Below, piece by piece: positions 27,951 to 36,574 of a stretch of 64,000 bases of DNA (the first letter of the stretch is position 1; each line of letters begins with the position of its first letter). The stretch comes from COE1 sp910588595 (GTDB lineage: Bacteria > Bacillota > Clostridia > Lachnospirales > Lachnospiraceae). Location of the stretch: assembly GCA_948957135.1 (NCBI GenBank), contig CARDBT010000011.1, positions 1 through 64,000 on the forward strand, read 5' to 3'. The position numbers and the translations under genes were made by a program. Below the pieces are notes generated by a model that was given only the letters and a program-made list of their open reading frames with translations, was not told the origin of the DNA and ran no database searches.

Positions 27951-28409
27951 ATGAAAACATTTTTTAGGAAAAAAACAATGTCATGCATCCTTTGTACAGT
28001 GCTTACTGTGGCTATGGCACTCTCTGCAACCGGCTGCAACGACAACAAGAACAATGACACGCCCCCCACTTCCGCATCCTCAGAGACAGGATCCGCGACG
28101 GATACGACCGTGATGGGAGAAGGCAGCACAAGCTTTGCCTTTGCCGTGACAGATCCTGATGGCAATACAAGTCCGTTCGAGATCCACACTGACAAAACGA
28201 CGGTCGGTGAGGCTTTACTGGAACTGGAGCTGATCGCCGGCGATGACAGCGAGTACGGTCTGTATGTCAAGACGGTCAACGGCGTCACACTCGACTATGA
28301 CAAGGATGGTAAATACTGGGCATTTTATATAGACGGGGAGTATGCTACCTCCGGCGTGGACGCCACACAGATCACTGACGGTGCAAGCTACGCCCTCAAA
28401 GCGGAATAG
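27951..28409 (+). CDS. DUF4430 lipoprotein under cobalamin-riboswitch control
   Basis: 152 residues with a lipoprotein signal (hydrophobic core to LSATGC, Cys at about residue 26), then a low-complexity linker and a DUF4430 domain (TVGEALLELELI...GKYWAFYIDGEYATSGVD). DUF4430 is related to the C-terminal domain of transcobalamin/intrinsic factor, so a role in binding cobalamin or corrinoids at the surface is plausible. The S component starts 2 nt after its stop. AAAGGAGA lies before the ATG. Confidence 0.83.
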   Translation: MKTFFRKKTMSCILCTVLTVAMALSATGCNDNKNNDTPPTSASSETGSATDTTVMGEGSTSFAFAVTDPDGNTSPFEIHTDKTTVGEALLELELIAGDDSEYGLYVKTVNGVTLDYDKDGKYWAFYIDGEYATSGVDATQITDGASYALKAE

Positions 28410-28411
28410 AC

Positions 28412-28930
28412 ATGAAACCTACCACCAGGGAAATCGTTATCTTTGCCATGCTCGGCGCTGTCATGTATGCCTCCAAACTCATCATGGAGTTTGCGCCAAA
28501 CATCCATCTGATCGGCGTATTTACGATCGCATTTACAGTGGTATACAGAAAAAAGGCGTTGTATCCCATCTATATCTACATCCTGATGACTGGTATATTT
28601 AACGGCTTTGCGACATGGTGGATACCTTACCTGTACGTGTGGACCGCCCTGTGGGGCGCCGTCATGCTCCTCCCAGTGAATATTCCCAAAAAGGTACAGC
28701 CCGTGCTATACATGCTTGTCTGTGCCGCACATGGCTTCCTGTACGGGACGCTCTATGCACCTGCGCAGGCACTCCTATACGGTCTGACTTTCCCCAAAAT
28801 GATCGCCTGGATCGTCGCGGGGCTGCCGTTTGACTGCATTCACGGCATCAGCAATTTCTTCTGTGGGATCCTCATCATTCCGATCATTTCCACACTCAGG
28901 CTCGCAGAGCGCAATATGGGGAAGGCATGA
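28412..28930 (+). CDS. ECF transporter S component, probably for cobalamin
   Basis: 172 residues, about six membrane helices, with the ECF-S style start TTREIVIFAMLGAVMYASK that includes the Ala-rich helix contacting EcfT. The CbrT/cobalamin branch is suggested by the riboswitch and the DUF4430 partner rather than by a specific residue. It would need the shared EcfA/EcfT module, which is not in the window. Its last codons lie in the palindrome shared with the convergent gene. Confidence 0.78.
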   Translation: MKPTTREIVIFAMLGAVMYASKLIMEFAPNIHLIGVFTIAFTVVYRKKALYPIYIYILMTGIFNGFATWWIPYLYVWTALWGAVMLLPVNIPKKVQPVLYMLVCAAHGFLYGTLYAPAQALLYGLTFPKMIAWIVAGLPFDCIHGISNFFCGILIIPIISTLRLAERNMGKA

Positions 28931-28945
28931 TATCATGCCTTCCCC
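28918..28945. terminator. Perfect 28-bp palindrome over two convergent stop codons
   Basis: Arms GGGGAAGGCATGAT and ATCATGCCTTCCCC. Each arm encodes GKA-stop for one of the two genes (ECF S component on plus, EAL protein on minus), separated by only 2 bp between stops. No T run follows on either side. It can act as a two-way hairpin at the 3' ends. Confidence 0.75.
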
Positions 28946-31041
28946 TGATGCTGTTCCATCCATGGAATCAGTTCTGCAAGTGCGATCGGCTTGCTGTAAT
29001 AATATCCCTGAAATCCATTGCAGCCTAGCTCGAGCAGCTTGTCCTTTTGTTCCTCTGTCTCCACATACTCTGCGATCGTCTCGAAATGAAGGGATTTTCC
29101 GAGTTCTGTGATCGCTGCTATGATATCCTTATTTCTATTGTTCTGCAGAACGTCCTTTGTCAAAGAGCCATCGAGCTTGACCACCCCGAAATGATTGGTC
29201 TGCAAATACATCAGGGACGTGTGTCCCATGCCAAAGTCATCGATCAGGAACTTGTGTCCCTGCTCCTTTAACCGCTGGATCTTATCGAGCATCTCCTGTG
29301 AGGAGACCAGCGCGTCCTGCTCTGTTATCTCAAGCCACATCCGAGTCGGCGAAACATTATATTTTCGTACCTTATCCGCCAAACAGTACTCAAAATCTTC
29401 CCACGCGAGCGATTCGTTCGTGATATTCACCGATATCTTGAACTCCGTGCGGATCACCTTGTCAATCTCGCAAACCGCATACGCCGCCTCGTCAAACAGA
29501 TACGCTTCAATGTCGTGCAGCAGCTTCTCCTCCTTGGCAAGCTGGATGATCAGCGGCGGATAGATAAATCCTGCAATCGGGTGGATCCAGCGAATCAGCA
29601 CCTCAGCACCGATGCAGATCTCATCCGCATCTACCTGGGGCTGATACACAAAAAACAGCTTTTTGTCCCTGATCGCATCCTTCAGATCCGCAGAGAGGAC
29701 TCTCGCCACACCGCCCAGCATGTCTTTGCGCTCCGTCAGAGGCATGATCGCATTCGCCGCCTCCTGCTTTTGCAGCTCGGCAGTCAACAATTTGACATTC
29801 TTCACCAGCTGCCGCTCATCCCTCTCCTCAAACAGACGCAGGAATGGCAGATAGATCAGCACACCTGCCGCGAGGCATACCACCTGCAGGATGCTCCCCG
29901 CGACCGACCCGGTCGCCAGATAACCGCTCAAAAAGACCGGGGTCGTCCACTCCACCTGCCGGACTACATGCGGAACGATACCGATGTAGACCGCCGCGTA
30001 AGAGATGATGCACAGCACCACCGGAACCAGCAGATACGGGATCACAAAGATCGGATTCAATATCACGGGAAGTCCGAAAGCGATGATCTCACTGATATTG
30101 AATATCGCCGTCGGAAAGGAAAGCTTGGCGATATTTTTGATGCTGCCCTTTTTGGAGAACAACAGGATCGCTATCACAAGACACAGAATGGAACCTGTCC
30201 CGCCCATATGGACAAAGACATCCAGAAATGTTTTGTTGAACACCGCCCCCTCGCTGATCCTCACAAAGTTTTCCTGCATGACCGGTTCGAGCACATTGCT
30301 GCCATGTATGCCAAAAAGCCACATGCAGTGTGCCAGCAGCAGTACGGCGATCGCGACGATCAGACCGTTTTCGATCGATCCAAGCAGTCTGCCGACGGCG
30401 ATCTCCAGCAGCCCCTGGACGGAATCCACATGAAAAACTGCCACAAACACCTGCCTGAATACGGCAAAGAATGCCACGACCAGCAATGCCGGCACAATGC
30501 CCGACACCGCCTCCGCATAACAGTTATCCGCCTCCATGCCGCGCTGCTGTATCACAAAAAGTCTTTTATCCTTGATCTTAAAAAACAATGCACTGCAGCT
30601 CAGGGCGATGAACAGCGCTGTGAAGATATTGTTGGTCCCGAGCGACGCGACCGAGAATCCCTCCTGCTGGATGCCTGAGAAACCGATCAAAGACACCATG
30701 GTTATCAGCATCACCATGACCGGATCCCCTCCTGCGCCTCCCTTGTCGCGCTGCCGGATCACCGCATAGCTAAAGCTTGTCGTGAGCGCCAGCCCCACGG
30801 CAAAAAAGCCAAAGGATGCACTCTGGATAAAGCGGAAAAATTCCACCACACGGCCGCCCCAAAGGTCGGAGAGGAACTCCTGATACACCGGGAGCGGAAG
30901 GCTGACAAACATCAGTGCCATGGAACCACATACCAGCAGCGGTATCGTCATGACCATACCCTGCCGGACTGCCACAAACATGATATTGTCATCAAAATAA
31001 TCCGATATACAAAACAACCTGTTTTTTACTCGTTCATTCAT
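28933..31041 (-). CDS. PTS EIIC-like membrane domain fused to EAL c-di-GMP phosphodiesterase
   Basis: 702 residues. Residues 1-430 are multi-membrane and match the lactose/cellobiose-type EIIC (including HMGGTGSILCLVIAILLFSKK and SEIIAFGLPVILNPIFVIPY). Residues about 455-700 form an EAL domain with EVL in place of EAL, SVNITNESL, LEITE, LIDDFGMGHTSL, VKLDGS, AEYVE and GFQGYYYSKP. All metal and substrate positions seem kept, so hydrolysis of c-di-GMP is predicted. No EIIA or EIIB gene is adjacent, so the EIIC part is more likely a sugar sensor than a transporter. Promoter at 31082-31110. Confidence 0.87.
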   Translation of the reverse strand: MNERVKNRLFCISDYFDDNIMFVAVRQGMVMTIPLLVCGSMALMFVSLPLPVYQEFLSDLWGGRVVEFFRFIQSASFGFFAVGLALTTSFSYAVIRQRDKGGAGGDPVMVMLITMVSLIGFSGIQQEGFSVASLGTNNIFTALFIALSCSALFFKIKDKRLFVIQQRGMEADNCYAEAVSGIVPALLVVAFFAVFRQVFVAVFHVDSVQGLLEIAVGRLLGSIENGLIVAIAVLLLAHCMWLFGIHGSNVLEPVMQENFVRISEGAVFNKTFLDVFVHMGGTGSILCLVIAILLFSKKGSIKNIAKLSFPTAIFNISEIIAFGLPVILNPIFVIPYLLVPVVLCIISYAAVYIGIVPHVVRQVEWTTPVFLSGYLATGSVAGSILQVVCLAAGVLIYLPFLRLFEERDERQLVKNVKLLTAELQKQEAANAIMPLTERKDMLGGVARVLSADLKDAIRDKKLFFVYQPQVDADEICIGAEVLIRWIHPIAGFIYPPLIIQLAKEEKLLHDIEAYLFDEAAYAVCEIDKVIRTEFKISVNITNESLAWEDFEYCLADKVRKYNVSPTRMWLEITEQDALVSSQEMLDKIQRLKEQGHKFLIDDFGMGHTSLMYLQTNHFGVVKLDGSLTKDVLQNNRNKDIIAAITELGKSLHFETIAEYVETEEQKDKLLELGCNGFQGYYYSKPIALAELIPWMEQHQGKA

Positions 31042-31081
31042 CTGCTTCGCTCTCTTTCGTTTATCAAAATTTTATAATTTC

Positions 31082-31110
31082 ATTATACTGCCAAAATACC
31101 GTTTTGACAA
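31082..31110 (-). promoter_or_regulatory. Promoter of the EIIC-EAL gene
   Basis: Minus strand TTGTCA (31105-31110), 17-nt spacer, TATAAT (31082-31087), about 40 nt before the start codon. Confidence 0.75.
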
Positions 31111-31223
31111 TCGGGAACTACTCAAGTCCACATGTATTTGACCTAATTTTTTCTCACATACTCCGGCATAAACACCAACGGATCATGAGGGAAAAGTAAC
31201 TATTTATTGCTACATGCCAAATA

Positions 31224-31241
31224 TTCAAGAAAGTACTTGAA
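31224..31241. repeat. Inverted repeat upstream of the chemoreceptor gene
   Basis: TTCAAG, 6 nt, CTTGAA, in the AT-rich divergent region ahead of the gene at 31332. A candidate operator. I saw no flagellar sigma-28 promoter here; the rest of 31111-31331 shows only AT-rich sequence. Confidence 0.4.
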
Positions 31242-31331
31242 AAAACTTTAAAATCACGTAATATATAATTAGGTGGTAATTAATCCAAATTTAATTACAT
31301 ACAATTCAATTTAAGAAATGGAGATGTATCA

Positions 31332-32681
31332 ATGATAACGAGCAAAAGAAAAACAGTACTCATGAAAGCAATCTCACAGCTGAAACCGACCGATTACTCA
31401 AAAGAACCGGAACTTGGCAGCATGTATAACAGATTGTCCGATGGAAGGAAACAATTTGCAGAGGTATTTGACAAAAATATCAACGCCGTGATGCAGATCA
31501 GTTCTCTTGACTTGACGATGCAGCACCAGACACAGCGAATTGTCGATATATCCAATAAAATAGCAAAAGCCACTGAAACCATTTTCGGGGCAACTTCCGG
31601 AAGCACGAACAATCCACAGGAAGAACTGACCAACACGATCATACAGATATCTGAAAAGACTGACGAAGTGTACAAAAAGATCGAGAAGGGGCAGGATGAG
31701 CTGACCGCCATCAAGGACTTCTCGACACAGACGATCTCCGCCGCCGGAGAGATGCAGACCGATATGAACGAACTGATGGATATCATCAATCATATCAGTT
31801 CCATCTTATCAGGGATCGACACGATATCCTTACAGACAAACCTGCTGGCGTTAAATGCCTCCGTGGAAGCCGCCAGAGCCGGAGAAGCCGGAAAGGGATT
31901 TGCGGTCGTCGCCGGAGAGATCCGGGAACTTGCTGAGGAAACCCAGAAGCTGACTAAGGATATGGGTACTTTTGTGGAGAACATGAAACATGCCTCCAAA
32001 AAGAGTATGCAGAGCTCCGACAGCACGATCCAGTCACTGACCTCCATGGCTGACAAGATCACGAATGTGTGGGAATTGAATGACCGGAGCAAGAAGGACA
32101 TCGCACAGATCAATGATTCCATCAGCTCCATGGCATCTGTGAGCGAGGAGATCAGCAGCTCCATGGCTGAGATGGAAAACCAGCTCACTGACAGCACCGA
32201 ATTTGTGCGCACCGTCGGACAGGACCTCAGAGTGGCGACAGAACCTGTCGTCAACATCGAGAAGACGCTCGACGACACATTAAAAAAGATGGGACGTATG
32301 TCAAAGGATGCTTTTTACCACATTGAGAACCATGAATTTATCCAGTACATGACCACCGCGATCTCGTCGCACCAGACATGGCTCGGAAATCTCAAAAAGA
32401 TCGTTGACAGCCAGAATGTGATACCGCTTCAGCTGGATTCTTCCAAGTGCGGATTTGGGCATTTTTACTACGCCGTCACCCCTGATATCCCTGGCGTCCT
32501 TTCGATCTGGGAAGATCTGGGCGCTAAGCATCAGCGATTCCATACATACGGCAAGACCGTCATCGATGCGATCCACAACCGGGAATACGGGCAGGCAAGG
32601 CAGGCGTACAACGAAGCCGCAGCCTATTCCAAAGAGCTCATCGCTGATATGCAGCGGATCATCGAACTGGCAAAGAAATGA
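31332..32681 (+). CDS. Soluble methyl-accepting chemotaxis protein with CZB zinc domain
   Basis: 449 residues, no membrane helix. The MCP signalling domain occupies about 100-320 with the hairpin tip QTNLLALNASVEAARAGEAGKGFAVVAGEIRELAEET. A chemoreceptor zinc-binding (CZB) domain follows at about 330-445: SHQTWLGNLK, SSKCGFGHFYY, and KHQRFH supply the three-His, one-Cys zinc site. CZB receptors sense zinc or hypochlorous acid; some of them control diguanylate cyclases. Strong terminator follows. Confidence 0.9.
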   Translation: MITSKRKTVLMKAISQLKPTDYSKEPELGSMYNRLSDGRKQFAEVFDKNINAVMQISSLDLTMQHQTQRIVDISNKIAKATETIFGATSGSTNNPQEELTNTIIQISEKTDEVYKKIEKGQDELTAIKDFSTQTISAAGEMQTDMNELMDIINHISSILSGIDTISLQTNLLALNASVEAARAGEAGKGFAVVAGEIRELAEETQKLTKDMGTFVENMKHASKKSMQSSDSTIQSLTSMADKITNVWELNDRSKKDIAQINDSISSMASVSEEISSSMAEMENQLTDSTEFVRTVGQDLRVATEPVVNIEKTLDDTLKKMGRMSKDAFYHIENHEFIQYMTTAISSHQTWLGNLKKIVDSQNVIPLQLDSSKCGFGHFYYAVTPDIPGVLSIWEDLGAKHQRFHTYGKTVIDAIHNREYGQARQAYNEAAAYSKELIADMQRIIELAKK

Positions 32682-32711
32682 TATCAAACCAAAATATTTT
32701 ATAATATTTAT

Positions 32712-32750
32712 AGAAGGGCTATGACAGAACAGTCATAGCCCTTCTTTTTT
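32712..32750 (+). terminator. Terminator of the CZB chemoreceptor gene
   Basis: 14-bp perfect stem AGAAGGGCTATGAC/GTCATAGCCCTTCT, 6-nt loop, six T. Confidence 0.93.
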
Positions 32751-32928
32751 GAATACTCCATCTGCTGCAGCCATTATGAATACGATCCGGTGAATGATTT
32801 TGCAAGATAATTCTGTTTGTCCCATTTTTACAACCTATCGCAAGGAATTTATCCATTAAAATTTAGCATAATAAGTTGAAAAAATGATACGCGATAAATG
32901 CGAAAAACAACAGAAAGAAGGTAAGATC

Positions 32929-33186
32929 ATGCCGAAACCAAAAACAACTACCGGCGAAAAAAATCTGATCAGCAAGCGCCTGATCGCTCTGCGCAAGAAG
33001 CACTATCTCTCCCAGAGGGATCTGTCGCGCGAACTCCAGCTTGCAGGATATGACATGGACAAGAATGTCATCACACGCATAGAGACGAACAAGCGGTACG
33101 TGACCGATATCGAGATCAGGGCGCTCGCCCATATCTTTGGTGTCACCTGCGACTATCTGATCGAAGGCGAGTGCACGGATCTGTAG
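32929..33186 (+). CDS. Small XRE-type helix-turn-helix protein
   Basis: 85 residues consisting almost only of an HTH_3 domain: ISKRLIALRKKHYLSQRDLSREL then NVITRIETNKRYVTDIEIRALAHIFGVTCDYLI. ATG at 32929 follows AAGAAGGT by 6 nt; an in-frame ATG at 32884 lacks a site. Likely a DNA-binding regulator with unknown target. Stands alone between two terminators. Confidence 0.82.
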   Translation: MPKPKTTTGEKNLISKRLIALRKKHYLSQRDLSRELQLAGYDMDKNVITRIETNKRYVTDIEIRALAHIFGVTCDYLIEGECTDL

Positions 33187-33204
33187 GAAAATCCTCGTTC
33201 AGCT

Positions 33205-33236
33205 GGGGAGCCTCCACTCCCGGACGGCTCCTCCCC
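33205..33236. terminator. Hairpin between convergent genes
   Basis: GGGGAGCC (33205-33212) with GGCTCCTCCCC (33226-33236), a GC-rich stem with a 1-2 nt bulge. No T run, so weak as a terminator. Confidence 0.4.
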
Positions 33237-33281
33237 GGCACTTAGTATACCGCACGCGCCCCTCTCATTTCGCCCTCCATA

Positions 33282-34109
33282 TCAGAGCGGTCTATAGTGT
33301 TCTTTCAGCCAATTGGCAACACCGTCATTTTCGTTGCTGTCAATGATTCCCGTTGCTGCCGCCTTCAACTCTTCCACCGCATTTTCCACCGCATAACACT
33401 CGTCAGAGATCTCAAACATCGGGATATCATTGACTGCATCTCCAAACGAGATCACTCTGCCGCAGTCCCAGATTTTTTTCAATTTCTGGATCGCATGCGC
33501 TTTTGTCGCATTGACCGGCATGATCTCGCAAAAGTATTCCGGCCGGTACAGTTCCTGCTGGATCGTACAGCGGTACCTCTCATCCTTTGACAGGATGTCA
33601 TAGAGTGGCTGGAGCTCGCTTTTCTCCCCTATACATGTAAAATAAAAAATCTCCCCCTGGTACAGCTCTTCATCGTCCTTTACTGGCCGAAGACGCCTGT
33701 CGCCTTTTCTCAGGCTGAGATACCGTCTGATACCATCGTTTTCCCTCCCGGATAACCATGAGACCTTTTCCACGCCGTCCACAAAAGAATAGACCAGCGG
33801 TAAGATGTTATTGGCACGGATCACCTCTATCGCATACGCCCGCTCGCTGCTGCTGAAATCCTCCCTGGACAAAATCTCCCCTGTCTCCGGCTGGAATATA
33901 AACGCCCCGTTATATGCTATGACCGGTATGTTGGTCGACAGACCCGCTGTCACCACGGATGCAGATACCAGCGACCTCGCAGTCGCATACGTAAACATCA
34001 TACCTTTATCTACGAGTTCATTGATGATCGCGATGCTTTTTGGGTTTATCCGGTCCTTTTGATTTAACAATGTGCCGTCTAAATCTGTTACATACAATGT
34101 TTTTTCCAA
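33282..34109 (-). CDS. HAD-superfamily Cof-type phosphatase
   Basis: 275 residues. HAD motif I DLDGTLL at residue 9, motif II region VIAYNGAFI, C2-type cap in the middle, motif IV FGDAVNDIPMF near 220. Cof-type enzymes dephosphorylate sugar phosphates, pyridoxal phosphate or flavin nucleotides; the substrate here is unknown. Follows the Fe-S protein gene by 54 nt. Confidence 0.88.
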   Translation of the reverse strand: MEKTLYVTDLDGTLLNQKDRINPKSIAIINELVDKGMMFTYATARSLVSASVVTAGLSTNIPVIAYNGAFIFQPETGEILSREDFSSSERAYAIEVIRANNILPLVYSFVDGVEKVSWLSGRENDGIRRYLSLRKGDRRLRPVKDDEELYQGEIFYFTCIGEKSELQPLYDILSKDERYRCTIQQELYRPEYFCEIMPVNATKAHAIQKLKKIWDCGRVISFGDAVNDIPMFEISDECYAVENAVEELKAAATGIIDSNENDGVANWLKEHYRPL

Positions 34110-34163
34110 GATCGTACCGCCCTTCCGACAGGGAAAATATACCCTGTACCGCTTTATTCTCGT

Positions 34164-35039
34164 TTAATTCATGTTTTTCTTTTGGTCGGAAACCATATCT
34201 CCACCCGATGCTTTTTGCTCTCTGTATTTTGTCATCCCTACATAAATCGCACTTTTTGGACATGCATGCGCGCACGCGCCGCACCGGATACACTCGGCAG
34301 AATCCGGTTCCCGGACAGGATCGACTTCCATCTTGCATATACTTTTGCACTTTCCGCAGTTTATACAGCGATCTTTATCTACTTCCAGATGACACAGACT
34401 GATCTTGTTCATGATGCCATAAATAGCCCCTAGCGGGCAGAGTGTGCGGCAGAAAAACCGATATATGAAAATACAGCCCGCGACTGTCACGATCAATATC
34501 GCCATTTTCAGCGAAAAAAGAGCGCCGATCGTCCGCCGCAGCTCCTCGTGTGTGCCGAGCAGCGGGATCCCGCCCTGCAGTGTGCCCGCCGGACAGATAT
34601 ACTGGCAAAAAGCCGGTTTTCCCATGCCCATATAGTTGGTCACTGTGACCGGGAGCACGAAGACAAACACGACAAGGACCAGATATTTGAGATACAGAAA
34701 TATTTTCTTTAACCTTAGTTTGGGCGATGGGATCCTGTGTATCAGTTCCTGTATCAGTCCGAACGGGCAGAGCCAGCCACAGACCGCCCTTCCAAGCAGC
34801 ACGCCGAACGCCAGCAGCACGCCAGCCACATAGAAGCTGAACTGAAATTCCATGGAACCGTTCACTGCCTGCAGCGCCCCGATCGGACAGGCAAATCCCG
34901 CCGCCGGGCACGAATAACAGTTCAGTCCCGGATTACAGAACTGTTTCCACTTTCCCTGATAGATCTTCCCGCCTTTATAATTCAGCAGATGTGCATTGGA
35001 GTACCCAAATGCAGCTATCTGGATGATCTTTCTCTTCAT
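34164..35039 (-). CDS. Membrane 4Fe-4S protein (NapH-like)
   Basis: 291 residues. An N-terminal Cys set CYSCPAAGFACPIGA, three to four membrane helices with GRAVCGWLCPFGL and CRTLCPLGAIYG motifs typical of NapH/NosR-type proteins, and two C-terminal ferredoxin clusters CINCGKCKSICKMEVDP and CIRCGACAHACPKSA. Predicted to move electrons across the membrane. It follows a CXXC miniprotein and a TlpA lipoprotein, so it may supply reducing power to extracytoplasmic thiol chemistry; this is inference from the neighbourhood. Confidence 0.87.
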   Translation of the reverse strand: MKRKIIQIAAFGYSNAHLLNYKGGKIYQGKWKQFCNPGLNCYSCPAAGFACPIGALQAVNGSMEFQFSFYVAGVLLAFGVLLGRAVCGWLCPFGLIQELIHRIPSPKLRLKKIFLYLKYLVLVVFVFVLPVTVTNYMGMGKPAFCQYICPAGTLQGGIPLLGTHEELRRTIGALFSLKMAILIVTVAGCIFIYRFFCRTLCPLGAIYGIMNKISLCHLEVDKDRCINCGKCKSICKMEVDPVREPDSAECIRCGACAHACPKSAIYVGMTKYREQKASGGDMVSDQKKNMN

Positions 35040-35048
35040 GCAAACCCT

Positions 35049-35195
35049 TCACCCCAATCCGATACACTCAAGGCAGATATTCGCAGCCTTGTTCAGCACG
35101 ATCTCCACTTCTCCCCTCGCGGTGCCATAAAAAATGAACACACAGGCTGCCACCGCGACAGCGATCCTTGCAAAACGTTTCGTCCTACAGCCCAT
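35049..35195 (-). CDS. CD1871A-like CXXC-motif miniprotein, 48 residues
   Basis: A short gene of 49 codons including the stop. One membrane helix (FARIAVAVAACVFIFYGTA) is followed by a small tail ending VLNKAANICLECIGLG, with the CLEC pair as the CXXC. It resembles the CD1871A family of clostridia, which also sits between a TlpA-like and an Fe-S membrane protein. The ATG overlaps the tlpA-like stop by 11 nt, and the Fe-S gene begins 9 nt after its stop, so the three are translationally coupled. Confidence 0.8.
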   Translation of the reverse strand: MGCRTKRFARIAVAVAACVFIFYGTARGEVEIVLNKAANICLECIGLG

Positions 35196-35811
35196 TTAGA
35201 TATTCCTCCACAAATGTCTTGTAACCGTCCACATACGCGCCGACGATCGGCTCTCCTACAAGATTTCCTTCCTTGTCGACAAACAGTGTCGTTGGCACGC
35301 CCACAACCCATCTCATGACTGGATCAAGATCAGCATTTGCAATGACGTGTGTAAACTCCGCTCCCGCCTTCTCTGTGATCTCCACCGCCAGATCATGATG
35401 CTTTGTATCCTCATCTCCGGAAATATCGACGATCAATCCGATGATCTGGACATTGTCCGGCATGGACTGCGCCCACTCTCCAAGCTCCGGCATCTCCGCC
35501 ACACATGGACTGCAGAAGGTTCCCCATATGTTTACGACAGTCAGATCCTTCTCCCCAAATATGTCTTCTGTGACGGTATTCCCCTCCAGATCCTTTGCCG
35601 TGAACGAGGGCATCTGGCTCGGAAATCCCGCTTCCGCAGCTGACGCATCCTCCTCGTGCCCTGCCTCGTTCGGTTCAGACGCTGATGCCGCCACGCTCTG
35701 GTTTTCCACCGGATCTGTATCTCCAGCGGGTGTTTTTCCACAGCCGGCGGCAAAGAGCGCCGCCCCCAGCAAAATACCTGTCCAACACGTCATCCTATAT
35801 TTTCGTCTCAT
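35185..35811 (-). CDS. TlpA-like thioredoxin-fold lipoprotein
   Basis: About 208 residues: lipoprotein signal with LFAAGC, an acidic linker, then an AhpC/TSA-Redoxin domain with the active site GTFCSPCVAEMPELGEW and the cis-Pro loop VGVPTTLFVDKEG. Predicted to act as a thiol-disulfide oxidoreductase outside the membrane. ATG at 35811 follows GAGGAG by 5 nt; the in-frame ATG at 35865 would precede the signal peptide by 18 residues and has no site. Confidence 0.88.
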   Translation of the reverse strand: MRRKYRMTCWTGILLGAALFAAGCGKTPAGDTDPVENQSVAASASEPNEAGHEEDASAAEAGFPSQMPSFTAKDLEGNTVTEDIFGEKDLTVVNIWGTFCSPCVAEMPELGEWAQSMPDNVQIIGLIVDISGDEDTKHHDLAVEITEKAGAEFTHVIANADLDPVMRWVVGVPTTLFVDKEGNLVGEPIVGAYVDGYKTFVEEYLNGL

Positions 35812-35993
35812 CTCATCAATCTCCTCTTTCTTTTTTAACTCCTCCACCACATTGCAAAGCACCATGATCCTTTATCAGCCGCTGTTTCTTCCACAGGCTA
35901 AAGGATACTGATCCCACTCCTTCCTTTATGCATTTATCATACTGTAATTCTTTGTGCATTTCAATCCATTCTTTGGCTTTTTGTCTTTTTTCT

Positions 35994-36362
35994 CTACTCT
36001 TCGTCAATAAAGATCTTCAGATATGACTGGATCCTTGCTTTTGGATACAATTCATCCATCAGACCAAATTCCGGGTCATAATATTTCCCATCATAGTACA
36101 AGATCCAATGACCATATTTTGGCAGGAGAACTTTGAGAATACATACTTTGGGCAGGACAGTATTGTTATCTGCTTTTGTCATCGTCTTTGCCTGCGTTAT
36201 TCCATAGTGGTTCAGCGCCTTCTCAATGTCCTTTTTCCCCGTACCTTTATCATTATTCATAACAGAAACAACATCCTCTACCGTCACACCTGCAAGCATG
36301 GCAACACACGCCTGTCCGCACAGATATTCTGTAGGCTGCTTAATATATTCAATCTTTTTCAT
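35994..36362 (-). CDS. C39-like cysteine peptidase domain protein
   Basis: About 122 residues forming one papain-like/C39 domain: the oxyanion Gln and catalytic Cys in QPTEYLCGQACVAMLAG at residues 8-24, and His in GHWILYYDGKYYDPEFG. No signal peptide. No transporter or bacteriocin gene is adjacent, so it is not a dedicated peptide exporter. ATG at 36362 follows GAGGAGGG; an earlier ATG at 36401 lies upstream of that site. Confidence 0.7.
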   Translation of the reverse strand: MKKIEYIKQPTEYLCGQACVAMLAGVTVEDVVSVMNNDKGTGKKDIEKALNHYGITQAKTMTKADNNTVLPKVCILKVLLPKYGHWILYYDGKYYDPEFGLMDELYPKARIQSYLKIFIDEE

Positions 36363-36574
36363 CGTATATCCCTCCTCTTGTTTTGTCTGATATTCAATCA
36401 ATTTCTGTACTGCCGACTTTCTCTTATGTCACATATCCTTTGAACGACTGCCCAAAAGCAGAAAAATAACCGATGCAAGTCTTGCGGTACATCCCTCCGG
36501 TTACGAATTACACATGCAATTTATAACGAAGCGATATACAATCCAAGATGCGTCAGTTATTTTCCTACAGATCA

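Noticed and set aside
31111..31331. Sigma-28 promoter for the chemoreceptor
   Set aside because: No TAAA plus GCCGATAA-like pair at the proper spacing was found.
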